Notes: a model not told the origin generated them from the letters alone. Shown: positions 48,862 through 61,647, numbered from the stretch's first letter. The stretch is DNA of 64,000 nucleotides from Epiperipatus broadwayi (GCA_028023455.1 JAQFVV010006547.1:124001-188000), one strand, 5' to 3'. Numbers and translations: made by a program.

Positions 48862-51037
48862 TTTAGTGGTTATATTTATATTATTATTAACATATATTGG
48901 TTATTATTAGTTATTAATCATTACTGGTTATTATTAAATGTTTCTGCGTTTTTCAAAGACAGGTTTGACAATAAAAGAATAGAGGATTACAGCCATATGA
49001 TAAACTTTGATTATTAGTGAGAGCTGGCTATTGTATACTATATTTTTAATTTATATGTAAAAATTAGATTACATTTTTGTCTTTGCCTAATTAGTATTTT
49101 TTATTAATGTTGAATGTTATTAGCTTTTAATTATTATTGATTTTTTTTTTTTTAAGATTTATATATGCTATAAATTAAAATAGAAGTAAAATTATCTTCT
49201 GTATTTTTTTTTTTTTGTCTTATAGATCTTTCATATGTAACATCTATAGTGTTAACACTCGTGTTTCTTTGAATTTAAGATCATTTTGCCTTGTAATTTT
49301 TGATCTTGAAAATTTGAGTTGGCAGGTATTAATCACTTAGACAAGTATACTTTTTTCACAAACAGATGTCTACAACTTCTCTAAACATTTTGATGTGATA
49401 CTTTGTCAGCAGTTTTACACATTTTGCTTTGGATTTGTTAAATATTTGAACTGCTATTATTTTTATTACAAGAAATAGGAGTCAATTTAATTTACTTTTT
49501 ATCTATAATTTTTATTCAAAAAACTAATGAATATATATATAAATGGAGCATTATATTGAGCATTTTTAATTGATGATAATCCTAATGTTTAATTTTTTTA
49601 AAAATCTGCTGAAATAATAATAAGTTTATTAACAGTCCTCTCATTAATATTATTAAAACCTGATAAAGTAAACTGATTTGATTTTAATTTTTATTTTGAT
49701 AAATAGGCAATTTATTTGCTTCTTTAAGAATTTAATTTTTATGTATTTGTATATATGACTTTCTATATATATATAAATCACATAATGATTTAAATAACTC
49801 CATTTTTTTATAATTATCTCTTTAAATAATTACCTATATGATGGTTGCAGCTACTAATGTTTATGTTTGTAAAATAAGGTGTAAAAAGTTAAATCATAAT
49901 CTTAGCTACTGAGGAATTATAAGGGATATAGTGAGAGCTGTTTTGGAGGGTAAAAGAAAGAGACTAGAAGGGGAGGGGAAATTGATAAAGATAACATTAA
50001 TGATTTTAAAGATCAGAATAATAATATTAAAGATCAGAATAATGATAATAAGCTTTTGGATCAGTTGGTGTGGATTAAATGTGTAGACTCTGCTATTTGA
50101 CAAAAGACTTTTGGTATGTTTGTGCATTGATATTATTTTAATATAGTATACAAGTATACTAAATTTAATAATAATAAATATATTTTATTCAAATTTTTAA
50201 TTTATGTAATTATGTATTTTAAATTGTAATATATATACAAAAAAAAAGGAAGCCATAATTGAATATATTTTTTTCTTACTTTTGGGAATCCATTTTAAGG
50301 TCTAATTATGCAAACTCCTGTCCATTCAGTCTGTAATTATTTTCTCATGTTAGTGATATCTGTTTGTCCTTTTTTCAATATTTCATCCACAGTCTGTTTT
50401 TTTTCTATTAAATATTCAAATCTCAAATCTATAAATAAGTACTAATAGAAGATAATTATCAAACTTTTTTTCCTCAAGCGTTTAGGCATATTTTTTTAAA
50501 TATACAGTTATTGCTACAAAAATTACTTATTAAGTTTAATCCTTTGATTAATTTTATCTCATATCTTCATTAATATTTTGACCAAATTATTTAAATTTTA
50601 ATTTCTTTTACATAATATTTCTATTGTGTAAAATATTTCAGAAAGATAAAGTCATTCTAGTATATATCTTTAATTGATCTTTTAGTGTGTACATTTCCTA
50701 TGTGACTTAGCAGATTGTTGAAGTGAAAGACTGAAAAAACCTAAATGTTTTTAAACTGAAATTCCACCTGGTATTTCTGGTGGTTCAACAATCATACCAT
50801 AGTTTAAGAAACTATCATTCACTTTTTTTTTTTTTTTAGTATTACTGCATAATTTAATTACTGTTATTGCCTTTGGATAATAGTCATATTTTATTTGAAA
50901 TTAAATATTATAATACAGTTTATTTGGAATATCAGAATTGTTAGTTTTGTTAAGTATATGTTATAATTGCATAAATAATTGTGTAGAATATATATATAAA
51001 TAGATGCAATACATAACTCGAACTGAAATCTATATAA
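48862..51037. other. A+T-rich intergenic DNA, nothing recognised
   Basis: There is a small direct repeat of TTAAAGATCAGAATAAT at about 50010-50045. No coding or RNA feature is supported. Confidence 0.5.
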
Positions 51038-51199
51038 AATATTTTAAATGCACCATAGCTATATTCTTTCAGTTATGTTCCCCCTTTAAATAAAGAAAAG
51101 CTTGAATTTTGCAGCATATTCAAAAGGAATTGAAGCTTTTCTTTATGTAGGGGGGGGTATAGCTGAAAGAATATAGTTATGGAACATTTAAAATATAAA
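51038..51199. mobile_element. ~160-bp foldback MITE
   Basis: Arms TATTTTAAATG, CCATAGCTATATTCTTTCAG and AAATAAAGAAAAGCTT are mirrored by AAGCTTTTCTTTATGTAG, CTGAAAGAATATAGTTATGG and CATTTAAAATATA. A C-run and a G-run sit opposite each other in the stem. It lies 50 bp upstream of the 51-kb LTR. Confidence 0.8.
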
Positions 51200-51247
51200 T
51201 TTTAGCTAGCGTTTTGCATTGTTTCTAAATGTTTATATATATAATAA

Positions 51248-52882
51248 TGTGATGCATTTGGCTACCTCTAGGCAAATTATGCATTACAAGCCTTCTTAAT
51301 CAAGTAAGCTTGAAATGGTAATAAACCAAAATTCGCGAATAAAATGAAAAGAAAATGAAATAATAATAAAAATTTTCTTGACTGATACCTTATATCTATC
51401 TAAATATAAAATATCACTAACACCAAATGTTACTTTTTAATTTCAACAGCATTTTCTTGTGACACAAACATAAATCTGAATAAAATGGACAGGCAAAAAG
51501 GTTTCTTCTAATTTAAGCATATATATTGTAAATTATATTTAGATAATTGTATCATTGTAATAAGTTGTGTATTCATGAAAAAAGATTCTGAAAATTTAGA
51601 AAATTTCATTTGTGCCTAATATCTAAGTTATAAAACAAAATGATTTATTTTGTAATCTTATTTAAAATTTAATTAAAATAAACATCTATAAAAAAATAAG
51701 AAAATAAAACTAAAAATCAAGACCTAAATCAAATTAATGATATAAGTTTAATTTTATGGATAATTAATGAATTTAAAAAAGCATATATATTAGTAAATCA
51801 TTAAAAAATGATTACAGTTAACAAAGAAAAACAACAAAGACAATTTAGGAAGAGTTCTTTTTTGCATTGGCAAATGTTATAAAAGAAAAAGAAGAGAAAA
51901 AAACAAGAACTCTTGAGAGGCAAAGTACACATCGCCTGCATTAAATAACCTGAAAAGAACTCAATTCTTGTTTTGGAAGCATTCTCTATTGTTTCAAAAG
52001 ACTGCAGTTGTATTTTTCAGTACTAACACAGATCCTTCAAGAATGACAAAATTATTTCAAGTAAAAGGATGAAACATGATTTGCTAAGCCCACCCAAAGT
52101 GTTTTAGTCACTGCCTGATCAATGTAACCTTTCCAACTTTGAAGAAACATGGAAAAGCCTAGAGATGGAGCAAATACAAAGTAGCCTTTTACCCATGGGA
52201 GAACTGTTTTCAATTGTCTGCGTTTACATAGCCCATATATTTAAGCAACAGATTAATTAACAAGAAAAATTCAAACAGACATAACCAACACAGAATTCTG
52301 TAGACCTGAATTTAACCACCGATGATATGCTTACTAAAATGTCTAGAGAAAGTGTGGTAAGAATAGTAATATGCAAATATATGAGGCCTTCTTAAAATAT
52401 AAATGTCATATGTGTATTTTAATAACTGTATTTTTTTTAATGTATACACTGTGTATTTTTTTCTTCTGTTTATCATTAGTAAATTTTTTTAGTAATGTAA
52501 CACTAGCATATATATATGTTAGTTAAATATATCTAAATATTTCTAGTTAATCTGATATATTTTCATGATATTTATTAATTTATTATTTTAATAATCAAAT
52601 AAGAATGTCTATGGGTAACTTCTGTAGTCAATCAAGGTTATCTAAAATAAATATTATTTGACTTATTTAGTTGTCTATGCATTATTTTTTCAATTGTCTT
52701 ATCTCCTATGTATACATAATTATCCTCCACTGATTTTGAGCATTTATTCTTTGAGCTAAGCAAAGCAAGGATTATAATGAGAACTGCGATGATAATATCA
52801 GAAGGTAATAGTTTCTTATGTGGTATTTCTTAACAGAAAGTGGCACACTGAATTCAGATTAAGGGAATTCAGATACTGTATA
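51248..52882 (+). repeat. 5' LTR (~1.6 kb)
   Basis: It begins TGTGATGCATTTGG; the partner begins TGTTATGGATTT. It ends at CTGTATA, where the partner has CTGTACA. It is diverged but collinear with 56298-59636 once the insertion is removed. Both copies show similar minus-strand peptide remnants (GLANH near 56955 and in the 5' copy), so these are not independent genes. Confidence 0.65.
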
Positions 52883-53140
52883 ATCAAACAAATCCTAGGA
52901 ATAAATGTTGAGATCTCTGAGATGGGATTTGATTTATGATGATTAGGAAATATAACCAGACTATCTGTATAAATATTTGTTTGAGGGCCCTTGGTGAGAT
53001 GCATAATGAGGATGAGGCTCATACACTATTTAGTGAAAATAATATTAAAAGTAAATATAAAAATAATATTACTGATTGATAATCTTGCTAGTAGTAGAGT
53101 ACAATCATTGCTGTTAATGAGAACCAGGACTAAGAAAATA

Positions 53141-54760
53141 ATGGAAGCAGAAAAAATGTGAAAGGAAGAAACAGAAAATAAAAGCAAAGCCCCAGAAACA
53201 CTACAGGATATGAGCTGTCAAGGTCAGGAAAAGCAAGAGATAAGAGATAGAAGATTCAAGACTACCCATCAAGTAAAATAGTGATATAAATGTATTTATT
53301 AGGTGGGTGGAGAGTAAAATAAATAAATAAGATTATCAGCATATAATGAAAGAACTGTTAAAAGAAAATAATGAAAACATGAAAAGAAAGAGAAATATTG
53401 AAAATATGGAGAAAATGTTAAAAGAAATTTAAGAAAGTTGTCAAGCAATGATAATAGCACTAAAAGAATAAAAGAGGAAGTGAAGATTGGAAATGAAGCT
53501 TTATTGGAAGGTATGATCAGAGATTGAGAAGATAACTTTAATCAAATAACATAAAATATAGAAAAGAACAAATAGAACAGAAAAAGATGCTTGAAAGCAT
53601 ATAGATTCAAATATTTGAAATAACAGCACAAAATAAACAGAACAAAAAGCAAAAGAAAGAATTTATATTAAATATTCAGAAGAAAGGAAATGAAGGACCT
53701 ATATTAAATTTTCAGGAAAATGTAAAGGAAAATAAATAAGCTGCACTAAATATGCAGGAGAGCCTCAAAAAAATAATAATAAAAGTAATTGAGCTACAGA
53801 TTGAAGACAGAAAGAGAAAAGAAGAGTTAATTAGGAACGTTAAGTAAAAAACTAACATAGAAATAAAAGAACTAAAAGATGGCAGCCAGAAAACTTGTGA
53901 ATAAAATTATTTACTATCTGAAAAAATAAAGATTGGGCAGAAAGATCAAAGATAAATAAAGATTAAACAAGTTTGAGAGTGTGAATTGATAAATAGGGTT
54001 CAAATAATAGCCAATCTCATAGAAAGAAATGAATTAAAATATGTCATTAAAGATGAGTTAAGATCGAACCATGTTTCTCATAATAAAGTACATAGCACAG
54101 TGAATAAATTTTTTAAGATTAAAATTTTTAGAGGCCTAGTGAAGTACTGATAGAGTATCCTGGAAAAGTATTTTAATTTTAACCCAACGTCAGAAGAGAA
54201 TAAGATCACTATAATTAGTGGCTATTTATAGAAAGCATCTTAAGCATTGTGGTATTTTCTGTTCACCAAGCCCAATACATTCTAAAATTATAAAGAGATA
54301 TCATTGGTCAGTTATTGGACTGAGGAGTATCAAGAAGATATTAATGTATAAAGTTTCTCAAGAAAAGTGTAAACCTGATGAAACATTTACCACTTTCTTT
54401 AATTAAAAGACAAGTGGTCAGATTGAGAGCCCTAAGTTTTCCAATTTAAGAAGAAATCTATTTGCCAAACTTTTTGAACAGATAGCTGATCTGCTGAATA
54501 CACTGCTTTTGTCACAAAGAAAAGTAGAAGTGAAATGAACATTGGGTGTATGAATGTGAATGACACAATTCATCTATATATGAAATAGAAATATAAGATA
54601 AAGTACAGCTAGTATAAGGAAAACATGGATAGTGAGGCATTCATGAAGCTACTGAAGCCCAAGGCACTTCTGACCAATCAGCAGAGGGATCAGACATATC
54701 CATTTATTAGTATTGGGATAAATGAGAAAGAGTCAGAAAATGAAGGGAAGAAAATTGAAT
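53141..54760 (+). pseudogene. Gag polyprotein fossil with coiled-coil N-terminus
   Basis: The ATG at 53141 lies 259 bp after the LTR. It starts MEAEKM, and beyond a stop continues KEETENKSKAPETLQDMSCQ. A long charged region follows, for example MLESI, FILNIQKKGNEGPILNFQEN and IELQIEDRKRKEELIRNV, with coiled-coil character. From about 54130 one frame, apart from stops, reads FRG, then LEKYFNFNPTSEENKITIIS, GYL, KAS, ALWYFLFTKPNTF and NYKEISLVSYW. This order matches the Retrotrans_gag pattern (F-x-G, W/L-x-x-F, L-x-G-x-A, W, then F). MYKVSQEKCKPDETFTTFF follows after a shift. Many stops show it is long dead. Confidence 0.65.
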
Positions 54761-55772
54761 TTAGCATGAAGAGATAAGCAATGATTCTGAGGATGGTAGA
54801 AAATATTCTAAATCACAGATACCTAGATTGATGAAAACATTGACTCTTAGGTGTCAAGGAAAGCCTACTATTTTAATAATCATGGTTAAAGTTTCAGAAA
54901 TATTTTTTATAGAATGAAAATAAACAACATAAATTGATATACCATTGGAAAATTAAAGAATGATAGACAGTGAAAGTGACAACTCAGAATTGATATAAAA
55001 ACAGTCAGTGAAAGTCTGAGAATTTAATACTAGCTTGCTAAAAAAAATGCAAAAGTCATAAATTACTAAAACTGTGAAATAGGAAAATGGTTTGAAGAAG
55101 ATCGTGATACCAGCCAAATCTGATTAAAATAAAATAGTAATAAAATTAATTTTATTTTAAAAATATCAAATGAAAATCACTTGTCAGAATATAATTCTAG
55201 CATTTCAAGAAATTTTGATGAATTCAGTTTACTCTTTATGAATAATAAAGGAATATATTGCCTGTAAATGAAGTTAGAATATTAAAATCCTTTCTTTATT
55301 GAGATATCAAATAATGAGAAATTAATTGCTTATGTAAATTTCTATGATTATCTGGGAGATGGGTGTACATTCTCATATTTATGTCTGTGGAATTGAACAG
55401 CCATGCAGACATACTATATTTATTTTTACTCAAATATCACTTTTTGTACTTGTGTATAAAGGGATGGAACCCTTCTTCAGATAGGGCTTCCATTGTGATT
55501 TCTTGGAACTATCTGTATATCAGTTGAGCATTTTTTGGTATTATTCTGTTTATTGGAGCAATGTGTAGCATTAATCTGTTCATTATTTTGAATTGTCAAA
55601 TTGAATGTGCATGTTGGAATTGCAACACTGATTCTCAATTCTAATGCATAAGCAGATTGCTTATGGGATAGTATGGTTACATAGTTGCACATGCAAATTA
55701 TTCAATGGTCTGGAGATAATACAATACCAGCAATAATAGTTATAGCTGATGCAACCATAGATATCCAAATAT

Positions 55773-56109
55773 AAACAAGGCAAAACTCTCCATACAGTAG
55801 TGCCACCCTGTGCCAACCAGAGTAATCAATGGATGCCAGAAGGCTTGTCCATAAAATCCCTATCTAATGCCTACTCATCCAATATCCCCAGACTAGTTTC
55901 TGGCTTGTGGCCTTCATCAGTGATGAGTCTTGGATCTGAGAGCACTGCACCTAGATCTTAGGCATTAGATAGTGATTTTATGCACAAGCCTTCTGGCATC
56001 CATTGATTACTCTGGTTGGCACAGGGTGTCACTACTATATGGACAGTTTTGCCTTGTTTATAAACAGTTATGTGCTAGTATAAGAGATGGTGATCATGTG
56101 ATGCTTAAT
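55773..56109. mobile_element. short foldback element with 13-bp TSD, copy A (full)
   Basis: It is flanked by a perfect 13-bp repeat GATATCCAAATAT (55760-55772 and 56110-56122). The left arm AGGCAAAACTCTCCATACAG to TAAAATCCCTATCTAATGCC is mirrored on the right. The centre contains TCTGGCTTGTGGCCTTCATC. An asymmetric tail follows, GTGCTAGTATAAGAGATGG and GATCATGTGATG. This is the longest of three copies in the window. There is no A-tail and no recognisable tRNA head. Confidence 0.9.
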
Positions 56110-57787
56110 GATATCCAAATATGTATAGAAAATGGAAAAAGACTAAAAGAAAATTCATGATTTATTTTCAATTTATAGTCAGCAAAGATTGAGCTAAAGA
56201 TCAAGTGATGTTAGAGAATCAAATTAAAATTTATATAATGAGAAGTGAAATGTTCACCATTTTATTGTCTTACCATGTTAGGGGAGAGGTACGGTAATGT
56301 TATGGATTTATCCAGCTTTATCCCAATGGTGCATCAGAAGTCTCTATAATCAAGTAAGCTTAAAATGGATAAATTAAATATTCTGGAATAAAATGAAAGA
56401 AAATTAATGTAATAATAATAAAAAAATTTCAGTTGAAAACTTATACCTATCTTAATATTTATAGTGTAAATTTAATTGTAATAAAATGTGTATTCATGAA
56501 ATATTCTGTAACCTTGCGTAAAACTTAATTAAGATTAAAATCTTTGAAAAAAGGAAAAGAAACTCCCAAAATAAGAATTAATAATAAAGTTTAATTAAGG
56601 TTAAATTCAATTAAGCAGTATACATTTACGAGCAATTAAAGAAATAAAAGAAAAAAAAAACATTGTTAAATTATTAGAAAAATGGGGATTAAAGATAAGA
56701 AAGAAAACAAAAAAATGCTTTTTGGTAAGAGTTGTAATTTACTTGTTCAAATGTTATAACGATGAAAGAAGAGAAAACAAACCACCAGTTGAAAGCCAAA
56801 ATAGATGTTGCCTGCATTATATAGCCTAAAAAGAATTCAATTTAAGCTTTGTAAGCATTCTGCATTATCTTACAAGACTGCTGTTGTAGGACTTTGCAAT
56901 ACTGATATAAAATCTTCCAGAATGGCAAAATTTTTCAGAGCAAATATGATTTGCTAAGCCCAAAACAAAGTGTGCTAATTGATGCCTGAGTGATGTAGTA
57001 TTTCCAACTTTGAAGAAATGTTTAGAAGTCTGAAGACGGGGGCAATTAAAAAAATATATTTTTGACCACAAGAGAATTTTTTAATTACCTGCATTTATAA
57101 AGTCTGCACATTTAAGCAACAGATTAATCATCAAAGATAAATCAAGCCAGAAACAGCCATCAGAGACTTTAGCACTCTTCATAACTGAGCTTATACATCC
57201 ATGATAAGCTTATTAAATTGCTAGAGAAACTGCAGTAAAAATGAAAAATAATATGCATATATATAAAAGGTCTTCTTAACACATTAATGTCATATGTATA
57301 TTTTGATATCTATATATTTTTTAATATGTATCTTATTTAATTTTTTTTTCTGTTAATCATAAATGAATTTTTTAATTATGTAATGTAAACAGATATATAT
57401 ATAGTGTCTGTATAGTCATTTAATGCAAGCAGATATAAATAATGTGTCTATATTTTTAATTAATCTTGGATATTTTTTCATAATGTTTTAATGCAATTTA
57501 TCCACTACTTATAACATTTTTTAGCAAAAACTTTTATTCTACCTATATGCATACACAATCTTACATTTCAACTGTCCTACAGTCTTCGTCAGATCTATGA
57601 TATAATGAACAACATAAAATAAAATATATAACTATATAAGTAATACCGGTTCTAGTAAACTATTAACTGTGCAGCCTTTGGTGGCGCTGTTTCTAGTTAA
57701 AAACAGAGCGTTATAACATTACCGGACCGCTAGATTTTTTTTATCTAATAGATCGTATTTTAACATATGGCTGTAATATTTTTTTTT

Positions 57788-57890
57788 TAATATTTAATAT
57801 ATTGTTGTTGTTTGTTTTGGACATAATTATTTATTTTTTTTAATATTTAATATATTGTTGTTGTTTGTTTTGGACATAATTATTTTTTTT
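57788..57890. repeat. 53-bp tandem duplication
   Basis: Two nearly identical units start TAATATTTAATATATTGTTG at 57788 and 57841 and contain TTTTGGACATAATTATT. The near-identity indicates a recent duplication. Confidence 0.9.
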
Positions 57891-58372
57891 GTTTTCATTT
57901 GATAAATTTAAAACTATAAAGGGGACTTTGACCTTTTTTTTGGATCTCAAAAGTACATAATTTTTGACATACGCCTTTATTTGGGGGGGATTTCCATTCT
58001 AAATCTACTGTTTCTTTTTTACATACGTCTTTTATTTTTTGGTTTTGGATTCGATACATTTCAAAGTAATAAGGGACAGTTTTAACTTTTTCAATAAAAC
58101 GTCCGGTATTTATTCTTTTTTAACAACAAAAATTAAACTCGGGTTCATTTTTAAAATCTACTTAACGTGCTGTTTATTGATTTAAAACAACAACAACAAA
58201 AAACCTCTTTTTGCTTCTAAACGGAATGAATAGGTATGTCAAAAGAAGAAGTATTTTTATTTTTTTTTTAAAAAAAACATCAATCAATCAAGAGATGTCC
58301 AACAAACTATGCTGACCCTTTTTAAACACTGTCATTCTGGGTGTTAATTACATGATTTACAGATAAAAATAA

Positions 58373-58555
58373 TCACAAACAATACACAAATTCTTTCCAG
58401 AAAATAAATTTATTAAACACATATGACTGAACTAAATCAACTGTAATGAATGGAAGGATGTTTTGGGCTTGAAAAAATGCAACTGCCTCACTTTCTCTGT
58501 TTGGGATGTCCCACAAATATAATAACGTGGTAGACATGTTGTTTTTCTTTTTCAA
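58373..58555 (-). pseudogene. possible N-terminus of an IS1595/Merlin-like transposase
   Basis: The frame begins MKKKNNMSTTLLYLWDIPNR and continues ESEAVAFFQAQNILP. The pattern of an acidic helix followed by F-x-x-x-x-I-L is how many metazoan IS1595-like transposases begin before their zinc-binding motif. The expected C-x2-GH...W-C motif does not follow. It is 60 codons and ends in the transposon interior. The assignment is supported by the 9-bp target duplication of the host element, but is weak. Confidence 0.4.
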
Positions 58556-59749
58556 CTCTCATCCGAGTCACGACAGAAACGATATTTTTCCGCAAACAAC
58601 TCCAATCGTCTGCCAGAGAGCTTGAGAAATTTTACTTTGTCTTTTTTGATCCCCAAAAAAGCCAAAATTAGCCAAAAAAAAAAATTTTGACAAATATCAA
58701 TAATACGCTGAAAATTACTAGTACACAAAAATCTTTCAGTTGGGAAATACAGAAAATCACAAACATCAACAAATAAACACTTGAAAAAGAAGACAATGCT
58801 CACACTCTCATCTTAAATTCTAGCGATGATACAAATTCTGTCAATATGCATAGGAATTCAACCCGCAATGAAATCAATGGCAAACTATACGATCATAGTA
58901 TTGTTAGTAGACGTAGTATTATTGATACGTGGAAGTAATTGGCCGCGTATTATAACCACTACATACGATCTACTCGTATATTAATGATCACTTGTTTATT
59001 AGCCATAGGTTTGGCCGCGAAAGCAGTATAATTCTGTGTTTTTACACAGAAACAGCACCAACACAGGCTGCACAGTGAATAGTTTACTAGTACCGTAATA
59101 CCATAAAAAATATAAACAATAAAATTAATAAAATAATAATAATAAAAAAAAGAAACATATAACAAAACATAATATAACTTAAATAAATATAATCAACCCC
59201 AAATAAAATAATCCAGTTACTATAAAATAAAATAAACAATATAAATATGGTATTTATATAGTTATGTATTTTATTTTGTTTTTCACTATATCATAGCACT
59301 GAAGAAGACTGCAGGAGAATCAAAACTTAAGATTGTGGATGCATATAGATACAATAAAAGGTTTTGCTAGTGTTCAAAGTAGTGGATGAATTGCATTTAT
59401 ATAAGATATTACAGCAAAATAAAGGAAGTAGTAAATTTGGTAATATTTCATAATATTTATTAATTTATAATTTTAATCATCAAACAAGAATGTCAATAGG
59501 TAACTTCTGAAATAAATTAAGATTATCTAAAATAAATAATCTTATTTGACTTATTTAGGTGTCCTATATTGATGTGGTTTTTCTTAAAAGAATGTGGCAC
59601 TCTGAATTCAGGTTAAAGGAATTTAAGTGCTGTACAAGAAGCAATTTTTAATTAATATGTTTTTGTCTCAGCTGATTCTATATAAAAAGTTGATAAAAAT
59701 AGTTTAGCCTGACTAGTAATGTTTTTGTAAAAATTGGCTAGTAGTTTTT

Positions 59750-60235
59750 TCAATAGTTGTTTGCTAATTGTAGTTTGTTGTAGTTGGCAGTTAATTATAG
59801 CTGTGCAGCAGTAGCCAGCCAGCAAAATAGTCCAGATTAGGACAGAAAACTACAGTGAAGATATAAGTCTGCAAGGATGGCAAATCAAAAGGCTGCCATA
59901 TAGTTCACAATGGTGGAGTTTGAATTCACATGTAGAAAAGAGTCAACTTCAAGTGTTTCATAGCTACAAATGTGTTCCAATAAATAGCTAGCTTACCTGA
60001 AGTCCAATCCTAGACAGTTTTCTGGCCTAAAATCTATCAAATCCTGAAGTCTATGTGGAACCAAATCAATGACAATATGTACCTAATTATATCTTCTTGG
60101 TGATGACAACACCTGGACTATGCCTTTCCTAATGAGACAATCCTAGACTGGCCCTCACCAAAAAACATCAACTTGCTGTAGTTATACATATGCTATTTTA
60201 GCTATATGCAGAGAAGCACACATGGTGAGTAGTGT
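59750..60235. other. less A+T-rich island of unknown nature
   Basis: The stretch has visibly more C and G than its surroundings but no frame longer than a few dozen codons. It begins just after the 3' LTR. A strong splice-donor-like CATGGTGAGTAG lies at 60218-60229. It could be an exon of a non-coding transcript or an unrecognised repeat fragment. Confidence 0.3.
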
Positions 60236-60589
60236 TATATATATAATGAGAATTTTTTTTAAAATAAGTTCTTTAAGATACAAGTAAATAATTGTACTTA
60301 AATTAAACATCTAAAAATGAAGATTTAATTCATTAAATGCTGTTATATTTGTTTTTTCAAGAGAATAAGTGAAAATATTAAAAATCTATATTTTTAAATT
60401 TAAAGACATTTCTAATTATTCAATCAACAGTAATCTAGCCAAGATTGACTTTATTTTTTTAAATAAAAAAGAAAGGAAAGCCTTTATTATTAAAGTAGTG
60501 AAATTTATATACTTTCAACTAAGAATTTAATTGTGAAAATGTATATTTTAATAACTTTATTATTTTGACAAGTTAAAAGATATGATATA

Positions 60590-61110
60590 AATGCCAGTGC
60601 ACAAACATATATGTTAATACATGTTATAAAAATTAATGTCATTTATTATTTTGACAAATTTAAATATGTTCTGTTAGTAAATTAATATAATGCACATCTG
60701 TGCAATTATATATATATGTTTAAGTAAACTTAGCAGTAACCTAGCATTGAGTATTTGTATTATTAAAATATAACTTAAAAATTTTAATCATGTATTTTAT
60801 TTTTTATGACAATTCAAATATGTTCAGAAATTATTAAGCTACATGTCTGTGTGCTGACTGGTTTTAAGTAAACCTATTGGAGCATATATAAAAACCACCA
60901 TGTAATAAATTGAATTTTGTTTTTATGTTAATCAACACATGTAAAATTCAATCATTTTTTAAAAAATGTTATTAAACATCAATAGAAATGTATTCATTGT
61001 ATATTATAAAATGCACATCTGTGTGCACATTTATATGTGTTGTATGTAGACCATTAAGAGATATTGTAACTCAATGTAATAACTTGAATTATATATTAAT
61101 CATGTAAATC
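60590..61110. repeat. degenerate ~160-bp tandem repeat
   Basis: ATGCACATCTGTG-like motifs occur near 60691, 60840 and 61011, each followed by a TTTAAGTAAAC- or ATGTAGACC-like segment and a later ACATGTAA/CATGTAA stretch. The units are strongly diverged; the periodicity was judged by eye. Confidence 0.4.
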
Positions 61111-61647
61111 ACAATGTGATAGTTTTTATTATGTTATTCAAAATTGAAAAGCTTATATGTGTATAGCCATATTCTACAGACCTTAACTTCATTTATTTTT
61201 GTTATTAATAAAGTAAATTATTCCATTGACATACTCTAAATGGTTTTTAGAATATTTAATTTGCATCATCACTTGATCATAGTAGCAGTTATAGGTCTTA
61301 TTTTCTCTGAGCTAGATTCATGCATAACAGTCTGATAAGTAAAAGAGTATTTATATTAGTGTTTATGGGCATCCAGTGATGATAATATTCCTATCAATTG
61401 TCATCATCATACTGGTTGGCACTAAGAGTATATTCTTTAAATCTTATATACTACATTTCATTTTAGTTTAGTTTTATTAGAATTTAAGTTTATATTTGGC
61501 CAGTACATTAAGATACTAAATGACCAGAACATTGATGATGATCAGCATGTTTTAATATCCCAGCATTATTGTTTTTATGATTATATATTCAGATGGATTA
61601 GCACTTAAGTTCATGCATCCAAATTAATGTTTTAATAAATTCCCCAA
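61111..61647. other. A+T-rich intergenic DNA, nothing recognised
   Basis: ATGATGATC-type short repeats occur near 61378-61545. No gene was seen. Confidence 0.5.

Larger units (their letters stand above)
57485..59445 (-). mobile_element. long-TIR DNA transposon, probably Merlin-like
   Basis: The left arm ATGCAATTTATCCACTAC is followed by GCATACACAATCTTA, AACTATATAA, CTAGTAAACTATT and ACTGTGCAGCC. The right side mirrors this order out to about 59395; its arm contains about 130 bp of extra A+T-rich DNA (59100-59240). A 9-bp TTTCATAAT flanks it (57476-57484 and 59446-59454) within a longer imperfect duplication. It interrupts an LTR, so the insertion is unambiguous. A minus-strand frame resembles the N-terminus of IS1595-like transposases. 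Confidence 0.65.
51248..59636 (+). mobile_element. old LTR retrotransposon, plus strand, with nested insertions
   Basis: Long direct repeats (51248-52882 and 56298-59636, the latter split by a 1.9-kb insertion) bound an interior with a recognisable Gag fossil. Shared blocks in order include ATCAAGTAAGCTT, GATTTGCTAAGCCC, TTTAAGCAACAGATTAAT, TATTTATTAATTTAT, GACTTATTTAG and CTGAATTCAG. The interior is only about 3.4 kb and no pol was recognised, so much has been lost. A foldback element (55773-56109) lies in the interior. A clean target duplication was not found. Confidence 0.7.
56298..59636 (+). repeat. 3' LTR, split by a nested element
   Basis: Homology to the 5' LTR runs 56298-57484 and resumes at about 59446-59636. 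The gap (57485-59445) is a long-TIR element inserted later. The end is CTGTACA. Confidence 0.65.

Noticed and set aside
48787-49017. 76-codon frame sharing a short peptide with the frame at 55972-56160
   Set aside because: The shared ASIR-x-GDHVM peptide comes from the short foldback repeat present in both places, not from a gene family.
56865-57071. 68-codon minus-strand frame
   Set aside because: It lies inside the 3' LTR; the 5' LTR carries a decayed version of the same sequence, so it is part of the repeat.
58552-58803. 83-codon minus-strand frame in the nested long-TIR element
   Set aside because: It is phenylalanine-rich with no recognisable domain, and is treated as transposon interior.
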